Source of the DNA: Tillus elongatus
Lineage: Eukaryota; Arthropoda; Insecta; Coleoptera; Cleridae
Direction of reading: 5' to 3'
NCBI GenBank assembly: GCA_964006375.1
Contig: OZ023265.1
Span: forward strand, 158,767,618-158,831,617
DNA: 64,000 bases
Shown here: piece after piece, positions 1 through 13,546 of the stretch
Layout of the letters: each line of letters begins with the position of its first letter
How positions within the stretch are numbered: the first letter of the stretch is position 1
Notes under the pieces: generated by a model
The model's database searches: none
Told to the model about the DNA's origin: nothing
Seen by the model: only the letters and a program-made list of their open reading frames with translations
Made by a program: the position numbers and the translations under genes

Positions 1-1252
1 GATAAAACTTCCTAAAAAATTAGTGTGCTGAATTCAGAAAAGAAAGAGCTTTCAAAGGATGTAACACTCGACCCATGTTCCCTATTTAAAATATAAGGGT
101 TGTTATCACCACCCTTAAGGGGTTGATGTGACAAAGTTGAGTTTTATGTCAAAACATGTCCACCTAAATATTAAAATTGACGTGTTTCAGCGTTTCTTAA
201 AAAAAAATCTCTGGACGTCAATCGGTCTGTTTCGTTTTCAATGCGCCACACGATTACGACTGGAGTTACAAAAAGGTTGAATGTTAAAGTGGGCAATTTA
301 TACAGGGTGAATCACCGGGAAGTGCACCGATTAATTATGGCAAAACCATTACCAGGAAAAATCTCAAACTTTGACACTGTACTCAGGCAATTGGGGACGT
401 TTGGCTAAAATATTTTCAGATTAGTGGTATTTTCGGTTATACCGGAAGTAGGTATCAACTTGCTTATTTTAAATTGTACACCTAGTAGATTATGAAATTT
501 TGAGATTATGCTTAAAATTCTGAATACTTTTTGTGTATAATGTCATATACCCGAGTTTCTTCTTCTTGAGATATTCAAATTTTTTTGTCGAAATATATAT
601 TTTCAGACCGAAACATATCGATATTTTTCTGTCATACATACCATATAATTATGTACTTTGGATTGTTTTACTTGTAGATGGGGACGTACTCTAACAGTCT
701 TTCAATGAAATTATTGATTTTACTGATACAGAGTGTTCGTAACAGAAATACCAAAATTAAGATGAAGAAACTGCTGAAACTTGAGTTTTTCAAATGAAAA
801 GCCTCTATTTTGATTATTTGGGCTTATTCCGCGTTAAAAATCAGGAACATTTTGTAAGAGGTTGTCTATTCAAAAATAAAAGTCTGTACGCGGCAAATAC
901 GTTATGGCAGTGAATTTAAAAATATAAATATTTTTAATAGTAAATATGTCTTTTTTAATAAAATCAGGCATCAAATTTGGTTACCAGTATAACGTATAGA
1001 GGGTGGTGTATTGATAACGAAACAGACCGATTTGCGTCCAGAGAAATTTTTTTTAAGAAACGCTGAAACACGTCAATTTTAATATTGAGGGGGACATGTT
1101 TTGACATAACACTCAACCTGGCCGCATCAACCCCTTAAGGGTGGTGATAACAACCATTATATTTTAAATAGGGAACATGGATCAAATGTTACATCATTTG
1201 AAAGCCCCTTCTTTTCTGAATTCAGCACACTAATTTTTTTGGAAGTTTTATC
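1..1252. mobile_element. Inverted-repeat-bounded DNA element without a gene
   Basis: The first ~250 bases reappear in reverse complement at about 1000-1252, including the stretch around GAATTCAGCACAC and the block reading CCCTTAAGGGGTTGATG. This makes a terminal-inverted-repeat structure about 1.25 kb long. The window edge cuts at or near the left end, so the true terminus is not visible. The interior (250-1000) has no ORF of note and no domain I recognise. A third copy of the arm lies at 2659-2895, so the family is repeated locally. It is probably a non-autonomous DNA transposon, but its superfamily cannot be told from the sequence alone. Confidence 0.6.
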
Positions 1253-1271
1253 AACTCGTTTACAAATGGTT

Positions 1272-2639
1272 CACAGTTGGAGTTGCAAGAACGTATTTCA
1301 TTCATTGTGATAAGAAATGCACTAATTAGTCAATTTTTCGTTGAAAAAAAAACTAAAAAACAAAACCAAACGTTCAAAAATGTTTATTCAGATAAGCAAA
1401 TGTTCAAATTGTTGACCACCAGCTTCCATACAAAAGTACAAATTTTGTACAAAACGAGCTCTGACATTCTGGAGCATTTGTGGAGTTATTAGACGGCATT
1501 CTTCAACAATACGTCGTCGTAATTCTTCCAGAGACTCCGGTTATATTGCGTAAATTCTACTCTTTAAATGGCCCCATAGAAAGAAGTCAAAGGAGTTACA
1601 TCCGGTGATCTAGGGGGCCATTCAATAGCACCTCCACGCCAAATCCATTGTCCTGGAAACTCTCTGTTCAAAAACTCCCTAACACGTTGTGAAAACTGCG
1701 GAGGGCTCCATCTTGTTGAAACACTAATTGATTTTCTTGATAGCGATCATCATTTTCAACAATGTAAATTAGTAGAGGGTAAACGATATCTTCTAGTAAC
1801 TCCAAATACGTTTCGCTACTCAAATTGATATCAAGAAAAATTGGTCCGATTAAACGGTCTCAAAAAATGCCAGTCCAGACATTCAATTTCTGTGGAGTTT
1901 GAGTGTGGACTTCGTGAAAATTTTTTGGATTATTATCTGCCCAATAACGACAATTAGGACGATTGACTGTAGAGTTTAACAAAAACAGATATTGAACAAA
2001 ATGTTCCCGTTATCAGCTATTCTTGCAGTCATAACTTCACAAAACTCCAGCCGCCGATCAAAATCATCTTCATTCAGTTGTTGTACAAGATTAATTTTAT
2101 ACGGGTGAAATTTATGATGCTTCAATATTCGCTGAATATTTCTTCTTTTAATGTTTGAAACAGTGGCCAGTTTTCGCGTGCTCAAAGTTGGGTCTGCAGC
2201 AATTTGTCCTAAAACTTCAATCTCAGTAGTCTCATTTCTAACGGGAAATTCACGTTCAGGATCCCGTTTTTTGTTGGCTACTGAACCACTTTGTCGAAAC
2301 TTTGCAACTAACTCCAAAATGTATTTTCTGTTAACATGTCTGTTCGGATGTCGTTCATTAAGCAAATTTGCGGTACGGTTGGCACAGTCATCGTTTTTGA
2401 AAAAAAAGAGTAATTATTTCAACCCTTTCTTCTACAGAATACACCATTGTGAAATTAATTTTCGGTAGTACTACCAAGTATCAAACCGACCGATAAACTG
2501 AAATAATAAACCGCATTTCTCTCATTCCGATAAGAAATGTTCTGATTGTAAATTTTTTATTTACAAACCAACAAAACATTGACTATTAGCACATTTCTTA
2601 TCGAAATGACTGAAATGCGTTTTTGCATCCTCAACTGTG
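1272..2639 (-). mobile_element. Tc1/mariner-superfamily element, relic 1
   Basis: Imperfect inverted repeats of about 60 bp bound this segment. The left one starts CACAGTTGGAGTTGCAAG near 1272 and the right one ends CAACTGTG near 2639. Both contain the shared block GATAAGAAATG. Between them lies a broken transposase on the minus strand. The inverted homology continues outward through AACTCGTTTA on both sides into the longer arms at 1000-1252 and 2659-2895. Either these arms are part of the element's own long termini, or the relic sits inside a second inverted-repeat element. Confidence 0.6.
1388..2447 (-). pseudogene. Tc1/mariner-like (DDE_3) transposase, frameshifted
   Basis: Read on the minus strand, the gene starts near 2447 with MVYSVEERVEI. 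A frameshift in an A-rich run near 2400 leads into the open stretch 2365-1976, which carries a helix-turn-helix-like segment (STRKLATVSNIKRRNIQRIL) and then a DFDRRLEFCE motif. After another break come PNCRYWADNNP, QKLNVWTG, FQQDGAPPQF and WPPRSPDVTPFDFFLWG. These blocks are typical of the DDE domain in insect Tc1/mariner-type transposases. The end reads GGQQFEHLLI followed by a stop near 1388. The total of about 350 codons is normal for the family, but frameshifts and an in-frame stop make it inactive. The same family occurs at 17961-18664 and 21703-22777. Confidence 0.75.
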
Positions 2640-2658
2640 AATAATTTTTAAACGAGTT

Positions 2659-2895
2659 GATAAAACTTCCAAAAATATTAGTGTGCTGAATTCAGAAAAT
2701 AAAGAGCTTTCAAATAATGTAACACTCGACCCATGTTCCCTATTTAAAATATAAGGGTTGTTATCACCACCTTGATGTTACAAAGTTGAGTTTTATGTCA
2801 AAACATGTCCCCCTCAATGTTAAAATTGACGTATTTCAGCGTTTCTTTAAAAAAAATTGGACGCAAATCGGTCCGTTTCGTTTTCAATATGCCAC
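2659..2895. repeat. Third copy of the ~245-bp inverted-repeat arm
   Basis: This is a direct copy of bases 1-250 and the inverse of 1000-1252, with a small deletion in the CCCTTAAGGG region. It flanks the mariner relic on the right, as the inverse arm flanks it on the left. Confidence 0.7.
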
Positions 2896-4535
2896 CCTAT
2901 ATAGTAGAAACAATGTACGATATTTCATCAAATAAGCTTTTCGACAAAACTGCCAATTTTTTATTAAACATTTATTATTATGGCCTTCACTTCTGAAACA
3001 CAATATACAGACTGTTCTATTTGAAACAATTGAGTTACGTAAGTTTGATTTTTTTTAATTCAATCACTATTTGAGAGCGCTCGGTGCATGATATCTCGAT
3101 TTTTTCATGAAATAATATAAACGAAAACCTCTTTGAATGCGTCATTTGCATTAGACTCAGATTTGTGTTGGCAAAAACGCCGTATCACAACTTTTGATAT
3201 GTGCCAAAAATGTGAAAAGTTGCAAAACAATTGAAATAACTCGAAAACAAACATGCATTACAATTCTATTGAAAATGCAAATGCAATAACATAAGGGGTG
3301 TTCTATTTAAAAAAGAAAATGCGTATCGCCAACGACTTACAACTCCACCTGTCAGTGTCAAAATAATTTTTATAAGGTACCGCTCAAATTGCAGCTATTC
3401 AAATTTGAAGGATTTAATGAAAATTCGCTACTATAACGCACTTGCTGCGTCCCGAATTTCTTTTCTGCAAACATGCATTATATTTCGATGGAAAATGCAA
3501 AAATACAATAACATAAGGCGTGTTCGATTTAAAAAAAAATGGACAATTTATATCACCAACGACTTATGGGCCATCCTGTGATTTTAGAAATATTTTTTAA
3601 AGATGTAACTCAAGATAGCCTATAATTACGTATACAATTGTTTCTCGTATCTTGTATAATAAGAGTAATATTGAGCTTTACCGTAGAAATGCGTCACCCT
3701 GTATATATAAACAGATAAAAACTGAAACTAACCCCGGGTATGGGTCGTAGGGGACCTAATTCGCGGTCAATTGAAAAAATATTTTTAAAATTCAAAAGTC
3801 GCGGTCTCCTCATTAACGAATTTCTTATACGAAAATTTGCTAAAAATTATAGAGAATTAAACCATATCAAACTCTGTAACTAAAACTCCTGCTAAAACAT
3901 CAGAGTAAGGGTCTATTTGAAATGGATTTTCTGGAAACATTTTATTAAAATGAAGGACAATGAGGGTTGAAGCTAAAACTTAAGGACTTGTAAAACACAT
4001 TTCTTGCAACATTTTCTCTACATAGCCCGTATTAGCTTCAGGTTCTTTGCCTAAAAGTGGCCAATTTTGACGTTTCAAATCGCGACTTTGACGTTTTAAA
4101 AGGAAAAGTTATCAAAGTTTCAAAGTAATTTTGCTGGCATTTTTTGACCTTTTTGCGCCAAAAAACTTATTCTTTATCTCTAACATACATAGGATTTTGT
4201 TATCCACACAAAATATTTTATTTTTGTGCGTTTATCTGGTCATCAGTGGCACCCAAAATTATTTTCTTTAAATGCCTATAACTTTTTTCTTTCACCCTAT
4301 ACGTTTTCGCACATAGTTTACTTTTTGTGACATAAATCAGCGCACCAAATTTGGCTTCCCTTACTTATAAACATATAAAAATTCAAAATGACCCTGGATA
4401 TGGGTTCTAAGGAGCCTATTTCTCGCTCATTTGAAGAATTTTTTCCAAAATTCAAAAGTCGAGATCTCCTCATTAGTGATTTTTTTTAAAAGAAGCTCAT
4501 TAAAAACGTAAATTTTCGAAATATTTTCAATTTGA
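2896..4535. repeat. Mosaic non-coding repeats (family B and inverted family A heads)
   Basis: No gene is visible. The conserved end motif containing AACGCACTTGCTGCGTC occurs near 3437. From about 3440 to 4260 the sequence is the inverse of the family B repeat seen at 17350-17935 and 32850-33700, sharing blocks such as the GACGTTT doublets and TTTGAAATGAATTTTCTG-like segments. Inverted heads of family A (TATGGGTTCTAGGGG-like and AAAGTCGCGGTCTCCTCATT) lie near 3720-3850 and 4370-4500. These are nested or concatenated remnants of non-autonomous elements. Confidence 0.55.
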
Positions 4536-5160
<625 letters not shown>

Positions 5161-5937
5161 CTTTTTTTTCTATTACTAAAGTGGCCGCTTGATTTCAATT
5201 TAGTTGGCCACAGATGATACAAAGAAAATATGTATATTCCTGTACCCATAAACTTTTGGAACCCGCGTTTTATTGAAAAAATGTCAATTTTCACCAAATT
5301 ACCCCTTATTTATCCCCTGCCCCCTGAAGCGATCTGGCCCAAAAACAATTGGAAGCGTTCCTTTGTCGGGTGCTAACTGGATACCAAATTTGCAGATGAT
5401 ATCTCAATTCGTTCGAAAGTTATTGCGCCTATTAACAGACAGACGTAGATGCAGACAGACCAACCGACCGACAAGATCGACAGATTAAAAAAAATTCGTT
5501 CCAGAATCAAGTTTTCTATATGTTTTGAGACTTTTTACGCCGTTTTAGTACAAAAAAATTCGAAACTTTTGTCAACAAAATTCCACCCCCACACATTTAA
5601 CCACTAATTTAATTTCAGCACAGAATACCAGATGTTTGATGAAATTAAAAGTTTTCTAATAAATAAACCCTAAAACGTTATATTACTCGAGTTCTAACGG
5701 AAAAAAATCAATTTTCACCGAACCACCCCCATTCATCCCCTACCACCTAAAGCGATTTTATCCGAAAACAATGCGAACCGTTCGTTTCTCGAATTCTAAC
5801 TGTATACCAAATTTGAAGACGCTTTCTCAATTCGTTCTAAAGTTATCGTGACTACAAACAGACAGTCTACAGACCTACAGACAACAAAAAAATCTCGGGA
5901 CGCAGCAAGTGCGTTATGGTAGTGAATTTTCATAGAA
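5161..5937. repeat. Diverged tandem pair between two outward-facing motif copies
   Basis: No gene is seen. Two diverged copies of a ~200-bp segment lie at about 5260-5475 and 5693-5885. Both contain TCAATTTTCACC, a pyrimidine-rich CCCC block, ACCAAATTTG and CTCAATTCGTTC..AAAGTTAT, and both end in ACAGACAG-rich sequence. The pair is bracketed by the AACGCACTTGCTGCGTC motif at left and its inverse GACGCAGCAAGTGCGTT at about 5900. Confidence 0.5.
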
Positions 5938-6830
<893 letters not shown>

Positions 6831-7534
6831 CTCAAATCATGTGTTATATATGTTTTGATACTTTTTACGAGGTTTAAGCAAGAAAAAAATTAATATTTTT
6901 GTCGCCGAAGACATGTTTCCACACGTTGTGACGAAGTGGAAGTAAAAATTATGTAATTATTAAGAAAACAGGATCACTGACCGGTTTATCATATGTTTTA
7001 AGAGGTTGTGCCAAAAAACAATGCTGAGCGATGGGAGTTGTGACATTGATTTCAGGAAGAATTGACTTAACATCTTCAACTGTTGCCAAGCATATTTTCA
7101 AAGAAATTACTACGCCCTAGAGATAATAGATTTAAAAAATCCTTATCTTTGAATAAAAATTTTACAAAAAATCGTGCATGTGCCATATTATGTGAACAGC
7201 TGTATTTTGCTTTACTTAGAACAACTGTATTAATTTTTATAAATATAAAATAACATACAATTGCATTTTGCTTCAAGAGTGGCATCAACATCTGTTTCTA
7301 TGAAACAAATTTAACGATTATTCTCAGAACCAGCATTGTTTAGATAAGAATATATAATGTTATATTTTGATTCTGCTTATGAAGCACAGTGTCTCATAAA
7401 TGTGATTAAGCACGTTTAGGATAAAACCAGTAAGCAAAAATATGATTCTTTGAATGAAAGTAGTTTCCATCAAAACCGCAACATTGCATAATTTGTTTTG
7501 TAGAAATATTTAGACGTTTAAGGTTACTGCATTA
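6831..7534. other. Unassigned AT-rich sequence
   Basis: No gene, terminal repeat or recognisable element is seen. Short ORFs here lack any family signature. Confidence 0.5.
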
Positions 7535-7648
7535 GTGAATTTTCATTAAGAAAACTCACTAATATCGATGGTGCGACTTTCGGAAAATTTCTTCATATGA
7601 GCGCGAATTAGGGCCACTGGAACCCATTCCCATGGTCAGTTAAAAAAA

Positions 7649-7708
<60 letters not shown>

Positions 7709-7710
<2 letters not shown>

Positions 7711-8955
7711 TAATATATAAAAATCTCGTGTCACAGTTTTAGTGTTTATACTCCTTGGACACGGCTCGACCGATTTTGATGAAATTTTATATGTATATTC
7801 AGTAGGTCTGAGAATAGGTTTATAACTAATTTTTATACCCCTAAGTGTTAAGGGTGGCTCACCCCAAATAATTTTTTTTCATTTTTCGGACAATTTTTTT
7901 TTGTTATTTTTTTTCCTGTCTCTCTTGCAATAAACTGTACCTCACTTCTTACACAGTTTTCGGGAAATTTTCCGCAATTATTATTGTTTGTACATCGATG
8001 GCAGTAGTGACGTTTGCAGTTATCATTTTATCATTTCCGTGTAATTCTCAACTAAATTTATTATAAATTTGCAGTGATGTAATTATTAATAATTATTATT
8101 AATATTAAGAGTATTTCTACTGTATCATTCTAAAGGAAAAATATTGTGAAAGGTAGGTTAAATAATAAAAGATAAATAAGTTTTTTATCATACGTTTACG
8201 AATATCATTTTACTATTTAAGTGTAATTCTCATTAATTTAATCAAAATTTATTATTAATCTGCAGGGCTGTCATTATTCATTCCTATTTTATAAATAATT
8301 GATACATTAAACTCATTGGATTTACCAGGGATACCACCGCAAAATTTAATACTCAAAGTTGGATCTCCGGTTATTTTGCTTCGTAATTTGAACCCACCAC
8401 GGCTGTGCAACGGCATGCGATTAGTCGTTAGCAAATTCCGGGGTAAAAGTATATACTTCCACGAATCCCTGTTATACCCACAGATATGCCAATTCAATTT
8501 AAACGCATTCAGTTCCCCATTAGATTGGCATTTGCAATGACTATTAATAAGTCTCAAGGCCAAACAATGTCTGTTTGTGGCTTAGATTTGAGCACACCGT
8601 GTTTTTCACACGGACAATTATACGTGGCATGCTCTCGAGTGGGCAAACCATCCAGTTTGTTGGTGTTAGCTAAAGATGGAATGACCAAAAATATTGTACA
8701 CTCGATTGCACTAAGAGATTAATATTCTTGACTAATATTTTCAGAATTCGTTTAATATATAAAAAATTTAAAGTTACAATAAATTAAAAAAACTAATATT
8801 TGGTGTGTTGTTATTTTCACATTCCGTCAACGTTCACAGCGCTCCATGCCTCTTCCACTTATATACCACATACGCACACACTTACAATAAATAAGATATA
8901 TTTTCATACTCTAGAAATAATTCATATGGCAAAACAACGTTTGCTGGGTCAGCTA

Positions 8956-8956
<1 letters not shown>
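7709..8956 (+). mobile_element. Truncated Helitron inserted in a (TA)n tract
   Basis: The left end reads TCTAATATATAAAAATCTCG followed by TGTCACAG. This closely resembles the 5' end common to insect Helitrons (TC start, CTCGTGTCAC). The right end reads CGTTTGCTGGGTCAGCTAG followed by T, the canonical CTAG|T Helitron terminus. TA dinucleotides flank both sides and there is no target duplication, as expected for rolling-circle elements. The 1.25-kb body keeps only the last part of the helicase, so it is non-autonomous. Confidence 0.85.
8300..8722 (+). pseudogene. Helitron Pif1-like helicase, C-terminal fragment
   Basis: In one frame 8316-8455 gives LKVGSPVILLRNLNPPRLCN and GMRLVV. In another frame 8486-8722 gives QFPIRLAFAMTINKSQGQTM, then LYVACSRVG and a stop after SIALRD. 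These are the C-terminal blocks of Pif1-family helicases found in Helitrons. The frame change near 8455-8486 coincides with loss of the usual linker between the two blocks, so there is a deletion or frameshift. The Rep nuclease and the helicase Walker motifs are absent. Confidence 0.85.
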
Positions 8957-9039
<83 letters not shown>

Positions 9040-9160
9040 GTATGTATCCAACCGATAATAAAAAGTCCTTCACTGATTTGGACCAAATTTGGGAATTGCC
9101 TTTATTTTGTTAATGGCGTGGATGAGTTCGTTCATCAGATCTTAACGCCCAATTTATCTT

Positions 9161-9839
9161 AACAAACGATCAAAACATATTTTATAACACGCAATACCTC
9201 TCAAATTCTTGGAGTGATTGAAACGAAAATCTACAGCTTAAAAGAACATAGGCAGACGTGGTTGTGTACCAATTTTCAAGTCATTTGATCAAAGAAAATT
9301 AAAGTTATTCAAAACTAAAATTAAATTAATCCTCGACATCACTTCAGATTCTGTAATGCAATATCTATAATGTTGGACAAAGACAGATGACGTTTCCTGG
9401 AACGCTATGCTATTTAAATAAGTGGTGGATAAAAATCTAAACAAGTATCATTACAAGATGTCAGAATGTAGAACATTGTGAAATGTACGATAGGAACGCC
9501 ATCTCGGTGCGGAAACATATATTATGTCGTCACGACAGTTCTAATTAACACAACATGTTATAGATGGAGACTGTGTACAATCCACTAACAATTTTGAAAA
9601 TTGTCAGCTCTGGCCCATTTCTTTCTTAATTCCTAAATATTTAAAATAAATATTGGACGATGATTATACATGAGAATTGTGAATTAATGACATAAAACAA
9701 TACCATTTTGCGTAAAATAGAAAATAAGTATGTCAGTAAATCATATTCTAAGAGCAATGTTAACACTCGGCTTTTAACGTTTCTTAATTGAGCCCATATA
9801 TATTATTATTGCATAACCGGGGGAAATAACTAATGCATT
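9161..9839. other. Unassigned sequence
   Basis: No gene, repeat or terminal structure is recognised in this stretch. Confidence 0.5.
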
Positions 9840-11705
9840 ATGTAGTGACAGGAACAGTATGGGCACCTTAAAGCGTATTTCTGTATTTTTCATATTGTAT
9901 GTTTCAAACCGGTACAGTCTCCCGCTTTAAATTAGACATACCTACGCAGGCCCTGCCGAGAAAGAATCGCGGACGAGGAAGAGCGTGACGGGAGAGAGGA
10001 GAGAACGTGCGGTTAAAGAACGTGGGAAGAAACAAGTGGTCGTACCAGAGAGCTGGTGGAAATTAAGTGTAGGAAGCTAGATAGACAGATAGGTCGTATC
10101 TACCCTCGGAGTTTGAGAATTTATCCACACTTTATTTATGATTGTGTGTGTCCGGGAAACGTGAAGGAAGACACAGCAATCTTTACCCGCGAGTAGGGGA
10201 TTCAATACGCCATCTTGGTACACCACGGTTTTATAGCTTCAGAAACCGCGAAGTCGGAAACAGAGATCACACACTGGTCAACGTGTGAATCAATTACATA
10301 GCTGGAAGTAATTGAGTTGCCCTCAGATAGGAGGTAAAAGGTAATTATGTGGTTACTTTAGCACAAGTTACATTCGTGTTTTTTGTGTGTGTTTTTAGGG
10401 TTTCAGTATAGGGTAGTAATTATCACAGTACAGGTGGAAATTCCACGTGTAAGGAGAAAATCATCCAAGTGTCGTCTGGAAAGTAATAATTATTCCAGTG
10501 TGTGGCTGTAAATTAAATATCCCAGTTTTGTATGGGAAATTATTATATGGGTATTCTTTTATGGATATCGTGTTGTCTTTGTACTAGCTGGTTAGCATTA
10601 GGTGATTCAGTAGAGGTTTACTGGTCACTTTTAAGCCTCTGAATTAGTATGGTGGCAGTTCAATTTCGTAGTTGCAGTTCAGATTCGTAGTTGGAGTTCA
10701 ATTTCGTAGTGGCAGTATATTTCGTGGTTGCAATTGACCGTAGTAGCAGGGTTCCAGACTGTAGAGGTGTCCCAAAAGGACTGACACGTTTATGGACAGT
10801 AAATGGTATTCATAATTTAAGAACAAAATTGAGGAAGATCAAGACAGGGAGTGATATTTGTTCAGATAAGTTTTAGCAGATAAGAGTGAGATAAAGATCT
10901 TTTGATAAATTTAATGCCTAATATCTTTAACTAATATAGGAATTTTATTCATGATTTTTATTTGTGTAAACTGATAATGTTTATTGCAAAGAAACAGATA
11001 AAGCTCTCGAGTAGGTTGATGAATGCTTCACATTTATATAATTACTTTGCATTTGAGGGAGCTGTGATACTCTGTTAAATTAATTGCTATAAAACTGAAC
11101 CTTGCGTTATTTTATTGACTCAGAATAACATTTTGATAGTATTTTAAGTTCTTGGCTACTTACTCTGAGTATATGAATGTTAGATATGTGAGCTAAGCGT
11201 GCGCACGTCTGGTAATTTTTACTTGTTGATATAATCAGTGAGATCATAGGCTACTGAGCCACTAGATAATTAATAATAACTGATTGAAAATTTAGAGAGA
11301 TAGATTTATTGAACTGATGTGTAGATATTTTGTGGTTTTCAGGTCAGGACAATGATTATTGCATGTATATTTTAACTCGTTGGTGTTTGAATGTTCTTTT
11401 AACAATAAATTAATATTTTTTCCTGCGGTAAACGGTCTGTTAGATTTATTTAAAGTTAGTCTTACTCCTGAAACTTTCCCAGGTGTTTATTTAGTAAATT
11501 TGATCAGCGATGTAGGTGGCTCACAAGTGTGTGACCATTGGCGCACAAGAGTGACTCTGTTTATGTGTTTCTCTTGCAGTCTGTATTAGGTATAGAGTGA
11601 TCCAATCGGTTCTTGGTTGGAGTTGGATCACTGGTGATGGTGAGTTAAGGTAACTATTTTTTAATTAACAACTTATCGGAATATCCGGGGGTAGGTGTAA
11701 CAATC
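9840..11705. other. Unassigned region, possible degraded LTR
   Basis: No coding region is recognised. The region is less AT-rich at its left side (GGACGAGGAAGAGCGTGACG near 9970). It has a short degenerate tandem run of TTCGTAGTTGCAGTTCA-like units at about 10645-10730. It ends in GGTGTAACA followed closely by AGTGGCTCCC, which resembles an LTR 3' end next to a primer-binding site. No second LTR and no gag or pol sequence follows, so this is only a weak suggestion of an LTR remnant. Confidence 0.25.
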
Positions 11706-12158
11706 AAGTGGCTCCCTCTATAACACCTTATTTAAAAACCACGCCCGTCTCCACTGTTTAAAAGTTTACGGCCACCTAACTTCCCGGTAACTTTACTTAT
11801 ACCAATGACTGTTTAGATATTGTGAGGTTGCGTTTAAGTAGTGAGGGTTGGTCATCGGTATAAAAGAACTATAAAAGCCAAGAGAAGAAGAAGAGGGTGT
11901 CACATCTTATTAACGCTATGTTATCATCTTCGTCAGCGTTTCTCAACCTTTAATATTTGCGACCCAATTTCCGATCACAATTCTAATCGCGGCTTCGCGA
12001 GAAGTTCCGATTTGTTTCGAACATTCTAGAACGTCTACGAGTGTATAAATGTTGCATCTGATTCAGTTACAGTCAATCTCAGTCGACTCGATCCTTCTAC
12101 CGTGAATACCGCTACGATATTCAAGTAGCACTAGATTTATACAGTGTATACAGAATCA

Positions 12159-12600
12159 TGAATAAAATTTTATGTGAGCGTAAGCGAGCATTTGACGATA
12201 GTGTGGCGTCAACAAGTGCAGAGACGAGAGTGGTTCTGAAACCAAAAAACAATAAAATATTCTCCAGAATATTTAAAGTTTAGGTTTACCAGCACTGAAG
12301 TAAATGAAGAAGAGCGGCCTGTGGGTGTCATTTGCTCAAAAATTTTGGCAGCCCTCAGCATGTAACCTAATAAACTTAAACGACATTTGGAAACGCTTAA
12401 TAGTCAATTCGTTAGCAATCCCCGAGAATTCTTCAAATTACAATCAAAATCATATGAAAAGCCTAAATCTATTGTTTAAACATTGTATGTAAAAGAAAAA
12501 GCTTTACTCGCCTCTTGTAAAGTTTCATATCAAATACCCAGATGTAAAAAACTACGCACTATTAGTGAAGAGCTTATTCGGACAGCTGCAATGACAGGTT
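12159..12600 (+). pseudogene. hAT transposase N-terminal part (BED-type, degenerate)
   Basis: The reading starts MNKILCERKRAFDDSVAST and passes a stop. It then matches the pattern of ZBED5/SCAND3-like hAT proteins: a degenerate zinc-finger-like stretch around LKRHLETL and a tail resembling FKLQSK..EKPKSIVKHCM. Several frameshifts are present. The text stops at about 12600, where the non-LTR fragment begins, and resumes in the same family at 13547. Confidence 0.55.
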
Positions 12601-12603
12601 TTT

Positions 12604-13540
12604 AATTGCCTTTGACCACCGAGTGACCCGGCACCCAGATGATGGTGGCCTCATTCTGCCCAGCCAGGTCGCTCGTCTCTGCACTCACGTACCAGCCTAG
12701 AGTTTACCCGTGGGCTACTTAGGGCCTTAAGGGCTGCCTGGCTGTCTGTGACTATGAGGATTCGCTTGTTGGTGTAGCCCCTCCTCTTGCTATCCCGCAC
12801 ACAGTGCAGGATGGCGTACATTTCGGCATAAAAGACAGTTGCTTGGGCTCCGAGGGAAATACTATGACTTACCCTCGGTCCTTCCGAATAAACACCTGCC
12901 CCCGTCCCACGCTCACCACCGGATCCGTCGGTGAACCAGACGAGCGCGTCCCGTGGTACGCCAGGCGTGTCTTTCCGCCATGCCTCGTGGTCGAGGATTT
13001 CCACTGTAAAATTGTTTTCCCTGCAGATTCGCGGGCTTGCGAAGTCTGGCCTCATTTCAAGCATGGGCTCCTTCACGATCTCCCGAATTTGGCAGTGGCC
13101 GCTGAAGCCTGGGTTGATTTTCAGTCTACCATTGCAGGCTAGTCTGTATAGTCCTAGCCTAGCCTCCCCCATGATACCTAAGTGTGGGGGGGGCAGATCC
13201 AGCAACGCCTCTAAGCGACTGTTGGGGTTGAAGTCATGGCCTCTGTGATGCCTAGGCAAGCCATCCTTTGGATCTTGTCTAGTTTTTGTTTGGCAGTGGA
13301 TTGTGTCACCTTAGGCCACCAGACCAGTATGTTAACGATGGTCTGACCACCCTTGTGTACAGCTAGTGGGCCATACTAGGTCTTAGTCCCCACGTTTTTC
13401 CATATAGCCGCCTAGTGACGGCTAAGATCATGACTACCTTACACAGTATTTTTTCAACGTGACCACGTCCAATACGACCCCAAGATATTTTACCTCCCTG
13501 GTCATTGAGATGTTTCTCCCGTATAGAGTAGTAATAGTAC
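12604..13540 (-). pseudogene. Non-LTR retrotransposon RNase H domain fragment
   Basis: On the minus strand the ORF 13259-12651 carries an RNase H fold. It has VWFTDGSGGERGTGAGVY with the first catalytic Asp, then FYAEMYAILHCV with the Glu, then ILIVTDSQAALKAL with the second Asp. A frameshift near 12660 leads into IIWVPGHSVVKGN, which holds the conserved WVPGH histidine block. Upstream (13260-13540) is a decayed reverse transcriptase C-terminus with a QKLDKIQRMACLGI-like motif. This arrangement (RT followed by RNase H) is typical of insect non-LTR elements. It is inserted in the hAT relic and truncated on both sides. Confidence 0.85.
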
Positions 13541-13546
13541 GGCTGA

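Larger units (their letters stand above)
7535..9160 (+). repeat. Family A mosaic repeat, copy 3, split by a Helitron
   Basis: The head (hairpin TTAGTGAATTTTC..., then GAGCGCGAATTAGGG and AACCCAT) lies at about 7535-7650 and runs into (TA)n at 7651-7708. The (TA)n tract resumes at 8958 to about 9027, followed by (TATG)n and a diverged tail containing CCAACCGATAAT and GGACCAAATTTGG. The Helitron occupies the middle of the TA tract. Confidence 0.6.

Noticed and set aside
8255..8563. Minus-strand ORF opposite the Helitron helicase
   Set aside because: It is the shadow of the plus-strand helicase fragment, which has clear family motifs.
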